Source: Endozoicomonas sp965199185 (GTDB taxonomy: Bacteria > Pseudomonadota > Gammaproteobacteria > Pseudomonadales > Endozoicomonadaceae). From it: a stretch of DNA of 64,000 bases. The stretch lies in contig CBDAQW010000043.1 in the NCBI GenBank assembly GCA_965199185.1, positions 124,001 through 188,000 on the forward strand, read 5' to 3'. Position 1 is the first letter of the stretch, and every line of letters begins with the position of its first letter. The position numbers were made by a program, and so were the translations under genes. Below, piece by piece: positions 16,522-26,407 of the stretch. The notes beneath the pieces were generated by a model. The model was not told the origin of the DNA, made no database searches, and saw only the letters and a program-made list of their open reading frames with translations.

Positions 16522-19500
16522 ATGGCGATAAATAACGATGATGTAAAACTCTACGAAAGCCAACGCCTCAACGATGAAGAAGACGGCGGCGGTCGGGTAA
16601 CAGGCACGGAGGTTATTGATGGAAACGTCAATAATCTCTATCGGGATATTTCCCGGATAGACCGCACTATCGGTGATGTGGCTTTGCGTAAAGCCTTTGT
16701 GGGGATTAGCACCGATAACAACGATGCTTATTTGGGTGCGCACGTTATTCTTACCGAAGCCCCTACCGATCAGAATGTCAGCGTTTTGCTATTTAACACC
16801 GACGATCAGGTGGATGTTCGCAAGAATGCCAGAGACAGAATCGAAGCTTTTGTTGTACCAAGTGCCAAAGCCGACTGGTCATTGTATGGCAATCAATTAG
16901 AAGGACAGCGAAGCCTGTCAGCCTTACAGAATCTTCAGGACAAAATACCGGAGATCGGTGAGGTCTATCGTTTGTTCGATCAATACAGCAACGATGCCGA
17001 ACAGTACATTCGAATTACTGAAATGGAGCATCGGGTAGAGCAATTTACCTACACCGCCAATGGTGCGGTTCAGGTCTTTGAGCGTCGTCGTTTATTGATC
17101 GGTATCAGCGCACCGTTAAAAACATTGTTTCATGGAGGTATCCCTGTCCCTTCCGGGATGGAGGGAGATGAATCGGATATTTACGGTACTCAGGTAGCGG
17201 ATGCGTCTCGCTATTATGGCATTCAGCCATTAAGCGCCAACATTGCTCAGGGTGATTTGAACCTGAAAGTAAAAAGCGTTTATGCCCCTTTGGTGCCAAG
17301 CGCCAAGGTCGAAACCCCGTTGTTAGATCAATACGCTGGCTATACCGCAAAAACAATGGTGCCGACCGCCAGTGATACCCGAAACGTGTCTTGTAAATTT
17401 GAATATGTAGACGGCAATCAGAGCCGCACTTATTTACAACGTGGCGTAATGCCCGGCACTCTCACTATTACGATGGATGGCGGCACCTTTAGTGATGATG
17501 GTGCAGGGCTTTTGGTTAATTCCAACGGCAGCAATCGTTTCTCAAAGCTGACCATTAATTATGAAAATGGCGAGATCAACGTCTGGCGAGCCAGCGGCTA
17601 TTTTACCAGCGTAGGGTCTGCCGTTTACCAACCGGCAGCCGGTATTCTTGGCACGTCTATTAGCGGCAGTATTGAGGTGACGATTCAGAATCGGGGTTTC
17701 AATTACACGATGAACCTTGCCGATGCCAAACCGAAACCTGACACTTTAGTAGTGAGTTATATCGCTTTGGGTAAATGGCAAGACATACGAGATACCGGCA
17801 ACGGTGCAATGACGGGCGCAGGCACCGGCAATATTCAGTTTGCTACAGGGACGGTTGCTCTCACCCTTGATGCAATGCCTGACCCGGACAGTGCCATTGT
17901 TTACAGCTACATCGGTCAGAATGACTCAGAAGTGACCGAACGTACCGGGACGGTAGACGTTGAACGTATCGCCTTTCGTCATACCGTCGAGAAACCCGGC
18001 ATTAATCCCGGTGGCCTAACTGTGACGTATATCTATAACGAAGAAACCAAAACCCTCACCGATCAGGGGAATGGTTTATTAGCCGGGGATGGAACGGGAG
18101 CGATTCATTACGCACCGGGCGAGTTAAGTTTTAAACTGACTTATTTGCCGGATGCAGGCACCGAGATCAATATTCAGTATGAAGAAGGCGAGCGAGCCGG
18201 GGGCGAGGTAGCGGTAAGCGTCGATGGTCAGGGCGTAATGACGGGTACGATTCCCGGAGCGCCTTTGTTGCCCGGTTCAATTCAGCTTCAGTTTTTGGTC
18301 GAGCAAGATACCAATGTGCCTCATGTACTAAAAAGCCCGTCTGATTTCAGTACTTACAACGGTAAGAAAAACGTCCCTAAATCCTACGTTGATAATACGA
18401 ACGGAGGCTGGCAAGAAAACGTAATCGGCACCATTGACTATCAGACGGGTAATTTTGTGGTTCAGGCAGTGGATGATTACAGTTATCCAGAGTACAAGTA
18501 TTCCTACCAATCTTGGAATCGTTTTGAACTTGAATCTGTTGGTGTCACTAAAAAGCAAATTTTTCTTGGTAACACTATTACCGCCATAGCCCAAGCCAGC
18601 AATCTGGCTCACCAGCCTTACAGTGAAATTATCCCAAGCCCGGAATTAACCATTGATTTGTTGCCTTTGATTGCCGACCCACTGTTACCCGGCAGCGTTA
18701 TTTTTGAATGGAATGGAGAAACTTATTTCGACCGGGAAGGGAAAGTTTACAAAGACCTCAGCACGTCCACCAATGCCGGGGTTCAGGTCGGTGTCATTGA
18801 TTACACCGGGGGAGAGGTGAAGCTGGCAACTTACCCATCCGGCAATGTGCAAACCGCCAACCTGAAAGCAGCCGCTACGATCAGTGCCGGATTTACCACC
18901 GATGCTGTCAGTTTTAGAACAGCGGGTTCACCCTTGCGAGCCGCTAGCCTGCAATTAACTGCTATCAGAGCGGATACTGCTCAGATCATTACGGCAACCG
19001 CTGATTTTAATGGTGTAATAGATACCGCCGAAATGCAGGGCAGTATTGATGCTTCTACTGGTTGGGCTGAAATTCGATTCACCGATGGCACCGATCCTAT
19101 TCAGGTCATTCCTCAAACGGTGCGCTTCAATACTATTGTAGAAACCAGTTTGCCATTGGATGCCGAACTGATCGGTCTCGATCCGATACGCTTACCCCCG
19201 GACGGCAAAGTACCCATTTACCGGGCTGGTGATATTGTCGTCATTAGTCACACTACAGCAACCGATGCCGGTACGCCGACCGCAGGGCAAGTGATTACTC
19301 TCAATAGAGATCATCAGGCAGATATTGTAGTGCTGGACAGCAATGACAATGCGCTGAACCCCGATCAGTATGTAGCAGATCGGGAAGCAGGCAATATTAC
19401 CTTTGCCAGTCCGTTGTCGCTTATTGATGCAGAATCAAACCCGCTGATTGCACCATTCACGATTCAAGACCGGGTGGAACACATGAGTGTCGTTAATGAT

Positions 19501-20046
19501 GTTCAGATCAACGGCGATCTGTCCATTATTGCCCCTGTACCTTGGGATTTACCGGCGGCAGAAACGACAGTCAGCAGTGCGGTTGTATATGGTGATTTGC
19601 AGGCGAGAGTACACAGCTTTTTTACTCAAAAAGTCTGGGATAACGGCAATCCGAACTGGTCAGATAATCGCATAGGTGACAATACCACGGCGCAGTACAA
19701 CCGGATAAATTACCCGCTGGAAGTCACCAACAAAGGAGCGATATACGGCAAGTGGTCGATTATTTTTACCACCTCAGCAGCGTTTCAGGTCGTAGAGGAA
19801 AAGCTCGGTATTATCGACAACGGCAATATTTCCACGGATACCGCACCGATTAACCCGGAAACAGGCGTGCCCTATTTCACCATCAAGGCTGAAGGCTGGG
19901 GTACAGGCTGGGCGGTCGGTAATGCGATCCGGTTTAATACCGACGGCTGTTTAGCCCCGGTCTGGGTTTGTCGAACTGTTCTGGCGGGTCAAGGGACAGA
20001 AAAAAACGACAAATTTACCCTGCAAATCAGGGGGGATGCTGACTGA
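16522..20046 (+). CDS. Very large tail-tip/fibre protein with repeated beta domains
   Basis: This 1174-residue protein is the largest in the module. It has no hydrophobic segments and is rich in Gly, Thr and Asp. Two similar segments at about residues 405-475 and 495-565 share the pattern DxGNGxxxGxGTGxIxxxxG, followed by strands ending in a YSYIG or IQYEEG motif, so an internal beta-sandwich repeat is visible. N-terminal residues 1-60 (IDGNVNNLYRDISRIDRTIG) probably attach to the tail. The position after the small distal tail protein suggests a tail-tip or central fibre role; receptor binding is possible but not shown. Confidence 0.6.
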   Translation: MAINNDDVKLYESQRLNDEEDGGGRVTGTEVIDGNVNNLYRDISRIDRTIGDVALRKAFVGISTDNNDAYLGAHVILTEAPTDQNVSVLLFNTDDQVDVRKNARDRIEAFVVPSAKADWSLYGNQLEGQRSLSALQNLQDKIPEIGEVYRLFDQYSNDAEQYIRITEMEHRVEQFTYTANGAVQVFERRRLLIGISAPLKTLFHGGIPVPSGMEGDESDIYGTQVADASRYYGIQPLSANIAQGDLNLKVKSVYAPLVPSAKVETPLLDQYAGYTAKTMVPTASDTRNVSCKFEYVDGNQSRTYLQRGVMPGTLTITMDGGTFSDDGAGLLVNSNGSNRFSKLTINYENGEINVWRASGYFTSVGSAVYQPAAGILGTSISGSIEVTIQNRGFNYTMNLADAKPKPDTLVVSYIALGKWQDIRDTGNGAMTGAGTGNIQFATGTVALTLDAMPDPDSAIVYSYIGQNDSEVTERTGTVDVERIAFRHTVEKPGINPGGLTVTYIYNEETKTLTDQGNGLLAGDGTGAIHYAPGELSFKLTYLPDAGTEINIQYEEGERAGGEVAVSVDGQGVMTGTIPGAPLLPGSIQLQFLVEQDTNVPHVLKSPSDFSTYNGKKNVPKSYVDNTNGGWQENVIGTIDYQTGNFVVQAVDDYSYPEYKYSYQSWNRFELESVGVTKKQIFLGNTITAIAQASNLAHQPYSEIIPSPELTIDLLPLIADPLLPGSVIFEWNGETYFDREGKVYKDLSTSTNAGVQVGVIDYTGGEVKLATYPSGNVQTANLKAAATISAGFTTDAVSFRTAGSPLRAASLQLTAIRADTAQIITATADFNGVIDTAEMQGSIDASTGWAEIRFTDGTDPIQVIPQTVRFNTIVETSLPLDAELIGLDPIRLPPDGKVPIYRAGDIVVISHTTATDAGTPTAGQVITLNRDHQADIVVLDSNDNALNPDQYVADREAGNITFASPLSLIDAESNPLIAPFTIQDRVEHMSVVNDVQINGDLSIIAPVPWDLPAAETTVSSAVVYGDLQARVHSFFTQKVWDNGNPNWSDNRIGDNTTAQYNRINYPLEVTNKGAIYGKWSIIFTTSAAFQVVEEKLGIIDNGNISTDTAPINPETGVPYFTIKAEGWGTGWAVGNAIRFNTDGCLAPVWVCRTVLAGQGTEKNDKFTLQIRGDAD

Positions 20047-21221
20047 TGAGTAGCTTATGGTTTGCTCCTGACAACGTATATGGGAACTTTCATGCGAGTT
20101 ATAACTACGGAGAGGATTTTAGTTTTAACTCATCCAGAAACCTGTATTTTTATGCAAAAATATATCTCGATGAAAGCACTACTGATAAATCCATCCCGCT
20201 ATTGTCCATTCTTGACCAAAACGGAAATCTGTCATTTTCCACCTTTGTTGAAAGCGGGATTTTAAAGTTCCGTGTTTATTATGGAACCGGTGGCGCATTT
20301 GCTGAAGCGACAAACCCGTTACCAACAGGAGAGATAGTAGAAATTGCGGTTTCAAATAGCCGCTATCAGGTCAAAATATTTATTAATGGCATTGAAGAAA
20401 CCCTTGCTATAGGCACACCCACCAGTCGGGCTTATGCTTTTGGCAATAGCAGTACATTGATTCTTGGCGGTAATAATCTGGCTGTGAATCAAGCCAGCGG
20501 TTTATTGATTCTGGATGCTGTTATTGGAAATATTCTATACCAATCAGGCTATCCGCCTGCCAGTGCTGGCAGCGATACCATCTGGCGCTGTTACTTTGAT
20601 GACCCGGATGCACCATTTAAAATCCTTGCCAATAAAAACAATATTGAAACAGAACTGGCGTGGATTCCCACCAATGAAAACACCGCTTACTGGGTAGATG
20701 GCATTACGCCACCGGGAACCGGGGGAGGCTCTGGTGGTGAAGGGGCTATCATCATCCCTGGCAATGGCAATACAACCCAAGTGCAGGGCGTAATCACTGA
20801 AAATGAGGTGCCAGTCGCCCGTCGTGTTTTTGCGTTTACCGAAGCATTGTTAGAAGTCAGCGGCAGCAATGAGAAAAAACACGCTGTGATTAATAGCGTG
20901 ATGAGTGATGAACTGAATGGAAGCTATACGCTGGATACCAGTCCCTATGAAGGCTCGGTTATTCTGGTAGCGATGGATAATTATGGTGACGTATGGCAAC
21001 CCGACACGGCGTATTCTGTCGATGATGTCATAAGACCGGCAAACTTTCAGGGATACGTTTATTACTGCACTGTTGAAGGTATCAGTGCCAGCGACGAACC
21101 AAACTGGTGGTTTGATACTGAAAGCGTAAAATCCGTTGGCACTGCACAATTTAAAGCAAAACCTTACAGCCGACCGTTAGCGCACGCTCCGATCATTCCT
21201 GAAATCCTGCCCTCAGAATAA
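20046..21221 (+). CDS. Tail protein with lectin-like and chitin-binding-like modules
   Basis: This 391-residue protein is coupled to the previous gene (TGATG). Residues about 10-190 have the strand pattern of a LamG/concanavalin-like domain (FSFNSSRNLYFYAKIYLDES; VEIAVSNSRYQVKIFINGIE). A Gly/Ser-rich linker lies near residues 222-240. Near residues 315-360 the segment WQPDTAYSVDDVIRP followed by GYVYYCTVEGISASDEPNWW resembles a CBM5/12-type carbohydrate-binding module. Such a layout suggests a receptor-binding tail protein that recognises a surface glycan. Domain names are pattern-based inferences. Confidence 0.5.
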   Translation: MSSLWFAPDNVYGNFHASYNYGEDFSFNSSRNLYFYAKIYLDESTTDKSIPLLSILDQNGNLSFSTFVESGILKFRVYYGTGGAFAEATNPLPTGEIVEIAVSNSRYQVKIFINGIEETLAIGTPTSRAYAFGNSSTLILGGNNLAVNQASGLLILDAVIGNILYQSGYPPASAGSDTIWRCYFDDPDAPFKILANKNNIETELAWIPTNENTAYWVDGITPPGTGGGSGGEGAIIIPGNGNTTQVQGVITENEVPVARRVFAFTEALLEVSGSNEKKHAVINSVMSDELNGSYTLDTSPYEGSVILVAMDNYGDVWQPDTAYSVDDVIRPANFQGYVYYCTVEGISASDEPNWWFDTESVKSVGTAQFKAKPYSRPLAHAPIIPEILPSE

Positions 21222-21227
21222 ACGTCT

Positions 21228-23087
21228 ATGGCTTACACACCGCCAAGCGCTAACGATTTTCAATTCAGCCTCGATGATTACGAGCCTGTTTCGGACTTCC
21301 GCTTTTATACAAAGCAGAAATACCCTTTTATTGTACCGCCGGGGATTGTTCGTTATTGCCGGTCGAAATGGCAAAAGGCGAACGACCACGGGCAAGGTAT
21401 TACCCAAGGATTCGGTAATACCCTGACGATAAATAAAGTCGTTCAACAAAGTAGTCAGCAAGGTAATATTCTGGAAAGCCTACCCTTGGGGGTTTTCTGG
21501 AACCAAGTGCCTTCTCAGCAGAAAATGATCTGTTTTAGTCACAGCATCGGGCAGGTTCGATCAGATTCAAAGTCCGGGCATTGGTCGCAAATTGCCGGTA
21601 AAGAGTCTGACCAAAACAGTGCTTGGAATAGCAGTATCCAATCCAAGGATGAACAGGCAGGCGATCAATGGAATAAACCCCCGGAAGTCGATCAAAGCCT
21701 GAATGCCGGGTTTAACCGAGTAGACGAATTTGGCAGCACTGTCCGGCAAGTGCGGCAAGGCTACCGTCCACCAGCAACACCACTGCTGCATTTTGCTTTT
21801 GCAGGCAATCAATATACCCCGGTAAGCACGCCAGCGGTTTACTTTGCTTTCGGTGAATCCATACCCACAAGCGTTATTCAGCCAAGAGATAACGACCTGC
21901 AAGCCCGGTTTAGCAGTAACCAGCATCAAGACGAGGTTATCCGTTTACCTTGGGGTTTCGGGCAGAAAGCGAAAGATGAGGAAATCAGCAGTCAATACGG
22001 TGGTGAAACCGAACCGGAAGTGACTGAAAAGCCAGACCCAGAACAGCCTGATATAAGAGAGAGCTATCTACTGATGAACATTATATCCACCGTTGTGCTA
22101 CCGCAAAGAACCCCGATTGACCTGCCGACCATTGATATAAGTCTCGATATTGATAGCTTTTCCTGGAGCCTGAATGCTGAACTCTGGGGAGCTACCAGCT
22201 TGTCATTAATCGAGCCTGACGAAAACGGCACCAAGCAAATAGAGATCGATATTAACGGCTGGAAATGGGTGTTTATCATCGAGCGTTACAGCACCGACCG
22301 TCGCTTTGGCAATGAGCGATACACCATTTATGGCAGCAGCCGAAGCCAACTACTCGCCAGCCCATACGCTCCCCTGCGAAACAAAAGCAACAGTGCTGAC
22401 CTCAATGCTAAACAGGCGATTACTGAAGAACTGGCAAACACCGGCTTTACCGCCATTTACCCGGATATAAACGACTATGAAACCCCGGATTGGATCATGC
22501 CCGGCAACACCTTCAGCTATCAGAACGAAACCCCAATGAAAGTAATCGCCAAACTTGCAGGCACCGCAGGCTCAGTGATTATTCCAAGCCGGGACAGTGA
22601 CGAACTCAACATACAGCCGAGATACCCTGCCAGCCCTTGGCACTGGAATACCGCCACAATGGATAAGATCGTCCCGGCAGCACTGGTCATCAGTCTGAGC
22701 GCAAGCTGGCGACCGGAGCCGGAATACAATGCTGTTTATGTGTCGGGTACTCACGCCGGGGTTGCGGTTAATGTGAAACGCACCGGTAGCAATGGCGATC
22801 TGCCAGCCCCGGATATTCTGGAAGACTGGTTGACCGAAACGCAGGTGAATACAGAACGTGGCAGAAATGAGCTGGCTAAAGGGGGTCAGCAGAGTGTAAC
22901 TACTCTTGAAATTCCCCTGACCGATACCAGCACAGCACCGGGGTTGATTGAACCGGGGCTGTTGATAGAAGTTCAAGATACTTTTAACGGAAAAAGCGGC
23001 AACTGGCGTGGGTTATGTCTCTCCGTTGGGATTAGCGCAGGTGCTGGGATAGTGACACAGAGCATTGGATTGGAGAGGCATTATTAA
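21228..23087 (+). CDS. Tail hub/baseplate-like protein
   Basis: This 619-residue protein has two halves. Residues 1-270 are Gln/Ser-rich and poorly conserved (QKANDHGQGITQGFGNT; SQIAGKESDQNSAWNSS). Residues 280-619 look like a folded hub domain (SLDIDSFSWSLNAELWGATS; GWKWVFIIERYSTDRRFGNE; a C-terminal VSGTHAGVAVNVKRTGSNGD region), similar in character to hub proteins that cap the tail tube. It would anchor the fibres encoded upstream. The start at ATG 21228 has no strong ribosome site and may rely on coupling. Confidence 0.55.
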   Translation: MAYTPPSANDFQFSLDDYEPVSDFRFYTKQKYPFIVPPGIVRYCRSKWQKANDHGQGITQGFGNTLTINKVVQQSSQQGNILESLPLGVFWNQVPSQQKMICFSHSIGQVRSDSKSGHWSQIAGKESDQNSAWNSSIQSKDEQAGDQWNKPPEVDQSLNAGFNRVDEFGSTVRQVRQGYRPPATPLLHFAFAGNQYTPVSTPAVYFAFGESIPTSVIQPRDNDLQARFSSNQHQDEVIRLPWGFGQKAKDEEISSQYGGETEPEVTEKPDPEQPDIRESYLLMNIISTVVLPQRTPIDLPTIDISLDIDSFSWSLNAELWGATSLSLIEPDENGTKQIEIDINGWKWVFIIERYSTDRRFGNERYTIYGSSRSQLLASPYAPLRNKSNSADLNAKQAITEELANTGFTAIYPDINDYETPDWIMPGNTFSYQNETPMKVIAKLAGTAGSVIIPSRDSDELNIQPRYPASPWHWNTATMDKIVPAALVISLSASWRPEPEYNAVYVSGTHAGVAVNVKRTGSNGDLPAPDILEDWLTETQVNTERGRNELAKGGQQSVTTLEIPLTDTSTAPGLIEPGLLIEVQDTFNGKSGNWRGLCLSVGISAGAGIVTQSIGLERHY

Positions 23088-23203
23088 TTAGTGCCCGGTA
23101 AAGGAAGAAACTGCGGCTTTTGCTGCTGGCTAAGTATAAAATTCTGATATTGGTGATAAGACCGGCTATTCTAAAAATGCATACAAAAATTAAGGATAAT
23201 TAC

Positions 23204-23608
23204 ATGTTTGCATGGAAGCTCAAAAAACAACCTGATTTCAATGAGTTGAGAGGTAAGCAGGAATCTGAATGCGGCTCTCTATGCTTCAGGAATGTCACCA
23301 TCCACGGTGATGCAGATTTTAATGAAGACTTACCGGATTCATTCACAGTTACACTGACGCCATCTACAGTAGCAAGGCTGAAAAAAACCTTAAAAGCTCT
23401 AAAGAAAGGTTCAGATATAGCGGGGCTAAGAGTTAGGGATTATGACGTAACATCCTCCCTTGAAGGGCATAAGGTTAAAGACCCAAGAATTATCATGTAT
23501 GAAAGTGAAAAAGGCTATGTGACCTATGAGCTTCAATGTTTCTGTTGCAACAGTCTTTGCTGTTTTATATCTGAAATGACGGTGAAATCATCACAACTTC
23601 CGGTGTGA
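23204..23608 (+). CDS. Cys-rich hypothetical protein, prophage distal cargo
   Basis: This 134-residue protein starts at ATG 23204 (MFAWKLKKQPDF) with AAGGATAA upstream; the frame is open further upstream but without a ribosome site. It has a Cys pair near residue 25 (ECGSLCF) and a dense Cys cluster near the C-terminus (CFCCNSLCCF), which could bind metal. I recognise no family. It lies between the tail hub and the last phage-type gene, where non-structural cargo is common. Confidence 0.55.
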   Translation: MFAWKLKKQPDFNELRGKQESECGSLCFRNVTIHGDADFNEDLPDSFTVTLTPSTVARLKKTLKALKKGSDIAGLRVRDYDVTSSLEGHKVKDPRIIMYESEKGYVTYELQCFCCNSLCCFISEMTVKSSQLPV

Positions 23609-23617
23609 GGGTAAACA

Positions 23618-23851
23618 ATGGCTACTACAAATATCTGGAAGCAATTTACAGCTTTAATACCTGAAGGCAGTCGAGTCATCGGCACCATTACTGCCCTCAA
23701 TGGCAACGGCACCAGTCAGGCAGAGTTACGGGATGGCTCAATCATTACGGTCAAAGGGGAGTCGGTTGCGGCAGGCCAGAAAGCCTTTATTCAAAATGGT
23801 GAGGTTAAGGGGGCTGCGCCAGAGTTGGCGCAGTATGAAGTGACTGTATGA
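23618..23851 (+). CDS. Small conserved phage tail-region protein
   Basis: This 77-residue, beta-rich, soluble protein has GAGGG before its ATG. Its sequence (IPEGSRVIGTITALNGNGTS, then a GSIITVKG motif) resembles small proteins found at the end of tail operons in related prophages, possibly a hub-associated OB-fold or spike-like element. The function is not known. It is the last gene on the plus strand before the convergent defence island. Confidence 0.55.
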   Translation: MATTNIWKQFTALIPEGSRVIGTITALNGNGTSQAELRDGSIITVKGESVAAGQKAFIQNGEVKGAAPELAQYEVTV

Positions 23852-23881
23852 TCAGTATCGAGTTAGTACATTATCCAACTG

Positions 23882-25552
23882 TTAAATGAGATTTGGAGTG
23901 CCGGTGACTGACCAGAGTGACAAGCATTGCTGAACCAGACGTTTCTGTCTTGTATCAATGTCTTCTTGAGTCCAGTGATCAAAATCACAAACTTCCTTCG
24001 TTAGATCAAACGACACTTTCTTGTTATGCCGGGCATAGCTTTCCAGTTTCTTGGGAAAGCTGTAGTGTTGAGCACTGCTGTTTTTAGCACCGCCAAGTAG
24101 CGTTAAATTCCCCAATTTCTGAACCCATTGCGTATGACTCTCATCTGAAAAGCGTTCTTGCCAGTAAGGGTCTTTACGGTTCTGTGGAAGAATGTGCTCA
24201 ATGGTAATTCGATGGTAACTTTTCTCTACACTGTCATCTTGCATTTCTTCTTCCAACCTTAATAGTACCGCTTTCACCATCTGTACTTTATTAGGGGAAG
24301 GCTCATAGAGATCACCTTGAATGTGGCGGGAGAAATCAGCGTTATCCGCGTAAAGATTAATACCCTCAATGATTGAGTTAAGATCATGTCCGAGGTTGAT
24401 TCGCGTCAATACCTCGAAGTACATTATCTCTCGCTTACTCTTGATCTGCTTACGAATCCACCCTTGATAAAATACCTTTTCGAAGGCAGTCAAAAAATCA
24501 TCAACATCTTGTTGTGAAAAACATTTTTCAACAGATGTTCTGTTGAGGAACGCAAGTACAGCGGGGAACCATTCATCCGGAAGAAGATTGAGAGAACGGA
24601 CGCATTTACGTGCCTGCCCATCAAAGTCAGCCTCACGAAGTGCTTGGTAATTTTTAGCCGAAGTAAGTAGGCTATTAATCAGAGGTAACACATCACCGTT
24701 ATATTCCTCTTGTAAGCGTTTGGTATAGGCTGATAATGGTTTGGGGGTTACCCGGTCCTTGTCTTGCTTATTGGCTATAGTGTTAATGTTTAGAAAACGA
24801 TCAATATTTTCAATGCCAATGATTTCTTCCAGTTGAGACCATTTTGTCTCAATGGTAGAAGACGGGATATGGTTTCCTTCAGCTTGCTCAAACAGCTTAT
24901 TTTTGATCAGATCGCCATCGGTTAGCGGTGTTCCACGATTATTCAGAACATTAAATAACCGATACGATGAAGCAAAATCCTCTGTGCGTACAAAAACAAT
25001 AAATACGTGCCTCAATAGGTAACGAGTGAATTTTATTAGAACTGCTTCATCATAACTTTCTAGATACTCACCAATTGCTCTGAAATTATTAATGAACAGA
25101 TTTTCTGTATAGGTTGGCTTCTGGGGAAGGTTAACGTCTTTCCCCATGACGACATGGTTAGTGAACAGTTCGTATTCTTTAATGCGAACCTTTAGTCGTG
25201 GTTCTTCAGGTGTGTCTGCATAAGGATCTTCGTGGAGAATACGCTCCTGAAGGTCCGCTTTAACTTTAGTGTTGCTGATTAGCTGACAAAGTTTGGCGCA
25301 GATAAGTGTTAGAGTCGTTAAACGCTGTTGACCATCGACCACTTCAAAGCGGTAGTCATTTTTCTGATCCTGAATACAGATCAAACTCCCAATGAAATAC
25401 TCACTTTCTCCCTGCTCCATACTAGTGAAAATGTCTTCTACCAGCTGTTGAGCGCTATCTTCATTCCAGGAGTAAGGTCTTTGGTAGGGAGGGATTACAA
25501 ACGTTTTGGTTTGAACCAGAACATCTTCTATTTTTAGTTCTTCAGCTTTCAT
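23882..25552 (-). CDS. GmrSD-like DUF262/DUF1524 restriction protein
   Basis: This 556-residue protein fuses the two halves of a type IV restriction system. The N-terminal DUF262 domain has IPPYQRPYSW (residues 20-29) and the nucleotide-hydrolysis motif DGQQR (73-77). The C-terminal DUF1524 HNH-type nuclease has EHILPQN (about 452-458) and GNLTLL (about 480). Family members such as GmrSD cleave modified (for example glucosylated hydroxymethylcytosine) phage DNA using an NTP. It follows PtuB by 57 bp on the same strand and is the last gene of the defence cluster. Confidence 0.88.
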   Translation of the reverse strand: MKAEELKIEDVLVQTKTFVIPPYQRPYSWNEDSAQQLVEDIFTSMEQGESEYFIGSLICIQDQKNDYRFEVVDGQQRLTTLTLICAKLCQLISNTKVKADLQERILHEDPYADTPEEPRLKVRIKEYELFTNHVVMGKDVNLPQKPTYTENLFINNFRAIGEYLESYDEAVLIKFTRYLLRHVFIVFVRTEDFASSYRLFNVLNNRGTPLTDGDLIKNKLFEQAEGNHIPSSTIETKWSQLEEIIGIENIDRFLNINTIANKQDKDRVTPKPLSAYTKRLQEEYNGDVLPLINSLLTSAKNYQALREADFDGQARKCVRSLNLLPDEWFPAVLAFLNRTSVEKCFSQQDVDDFLTAFEKVFYQGWIRKQIKSKREIMYFEVLTRINLGHDLNSIIEGINLYADNADFSRHIQGDLYEPSPNKVQMVKAVLLRLEEEMQDDSVEKSYHRITIEHILPQNRKDPYWQERFSDESHTQWVQKLGNLTLLGGAKNSSAQHYSFPKKLESYARHNKKVSFDLTKEVCDFDHWTQEDIDTRQKRLVQQCLSLWSVTGTPNLI

Positions 25553-25609
25553 AACATCTCAAACCACCTGCTGTTTTTCAGATGGCTAGGTTTAAACAAT
25601 AGGGAAAAA

Positions 25610-26392
25610 TTATCCTTGATAACCAGAGCTTTCCAGAAAAAGATCTGACTCTGGCAATAGATAAAAACGAATAGTACTAAAAAATGCCGGCCAATGATTG
25701 TTGTCATCTTTGACCAACAAATCTTCGGCTAACAGAGCTTTTGCTTCAGAGTCATCAAGACCATGCTCTGCAATGAGCATTAAAAGTCGATCCTTCAGAT
25801 CATCTAAAAGTGCTTGACGAAATTTTTGTAAACGCCCTGCATCCAAATGAAGCTCATCAATGGTATTTTGGGCTTTGATCGGATCAATAGATGCCTGTCG
25901 GCAAGCTTCTTGGTCGACAAGAATGGAGCCGTCGTCTGTTCCGAACTCAAAGATCAGAGGGAATGGAGGCAGGTCAAGCGGGTTCAGAATGACATCATCC
26001 AGAATTTTGTTTGCTTTTGGAATGTCGCAACTCACGTCGGGGAAAGTGTACCGATCTTCATCCGCGACCTGCGATACCTGCCCACCATGACAGGTAGCCA
26101 GCAGATTATTCCAATCAAGTGCCCAGTTATGACTTCCAGAAGTGTCCGATTTAGGATGAAAGTGCTCAACACGTTTGTCTTCAGAATCTGGGTTAGGATC
26201 TTCCAAAAGATCAATTTCACAATAAGCGCATAAATTACTCTGATCTAATTTAAGCTGCTTAATAACGGATTGATAGCGTGCATTACTGCTTCTAAAGCGA
26301 GGTGTACCTTTTGTATCCCAAGTGCCATCAGGATGGTTGATCCGGAAGTTTTTAAGCGACTCAGGCTCTTCACCTTTTTGAAAATTCTTCAT
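25610..26392 (-). CDS. ptuB: PtuB-like HNH endonuclease (Septu, TIGR02646 type)
   Basis: This 260-residue HNH nuclease has a CAYC zinc pair (about residue 53), the catalytic block VEHFHPKS (about 74) and WNNLLATCHGG, which together define the PtuB/TIGR02646 family. It lies 15 bp downstream of a PtuA-type ATPase gene. In Septu systems, PtuA senses infection and PtuB cleaves DNA. The same pair also occurs with retron Ec78, but no reverse transcriptase is present here. Family and pairing are clear; antiphage activity is inferred. Confidence 0.87.
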   Translation of the reverse strand: MKNFQKGEEPESLKNFRINHPDGTWDTKGTPRFRSSNARYQSVIKQLKLDQSNLCAYCEIDLLEDPNPDSEDKRVEHFHPKSDTSGSHNWALDWNNLLATCHGGQVSQVADEDRYTFPDVSCDIPKANKILDDVILNPLDLPPFPLIFEFGTDDGSILVDQEACRQASIDPIKAQNTIDELHLDAGRLQKFRQALLDDLKDRLLMLIAEHGLDDSEAKALLAEDLLVKDDNNHWPAFFSTIRFYLLPESDLFLESSGYQG

Positions 26393-26407
26393 TACTGCAA
26401 AAAGCCC

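Noticed and set aside
23120..23203. Longer N-terminus for the Cys-rich prophage protein
   Set aside because: No ribosome site precedes the upstream start, while AAGGATAA sits right before ATG 23204.
2230..23851. Tailocin
   Set aside because: Terminase, portal, capsid and decoration genes are present, and the tail lacks sheath genes.
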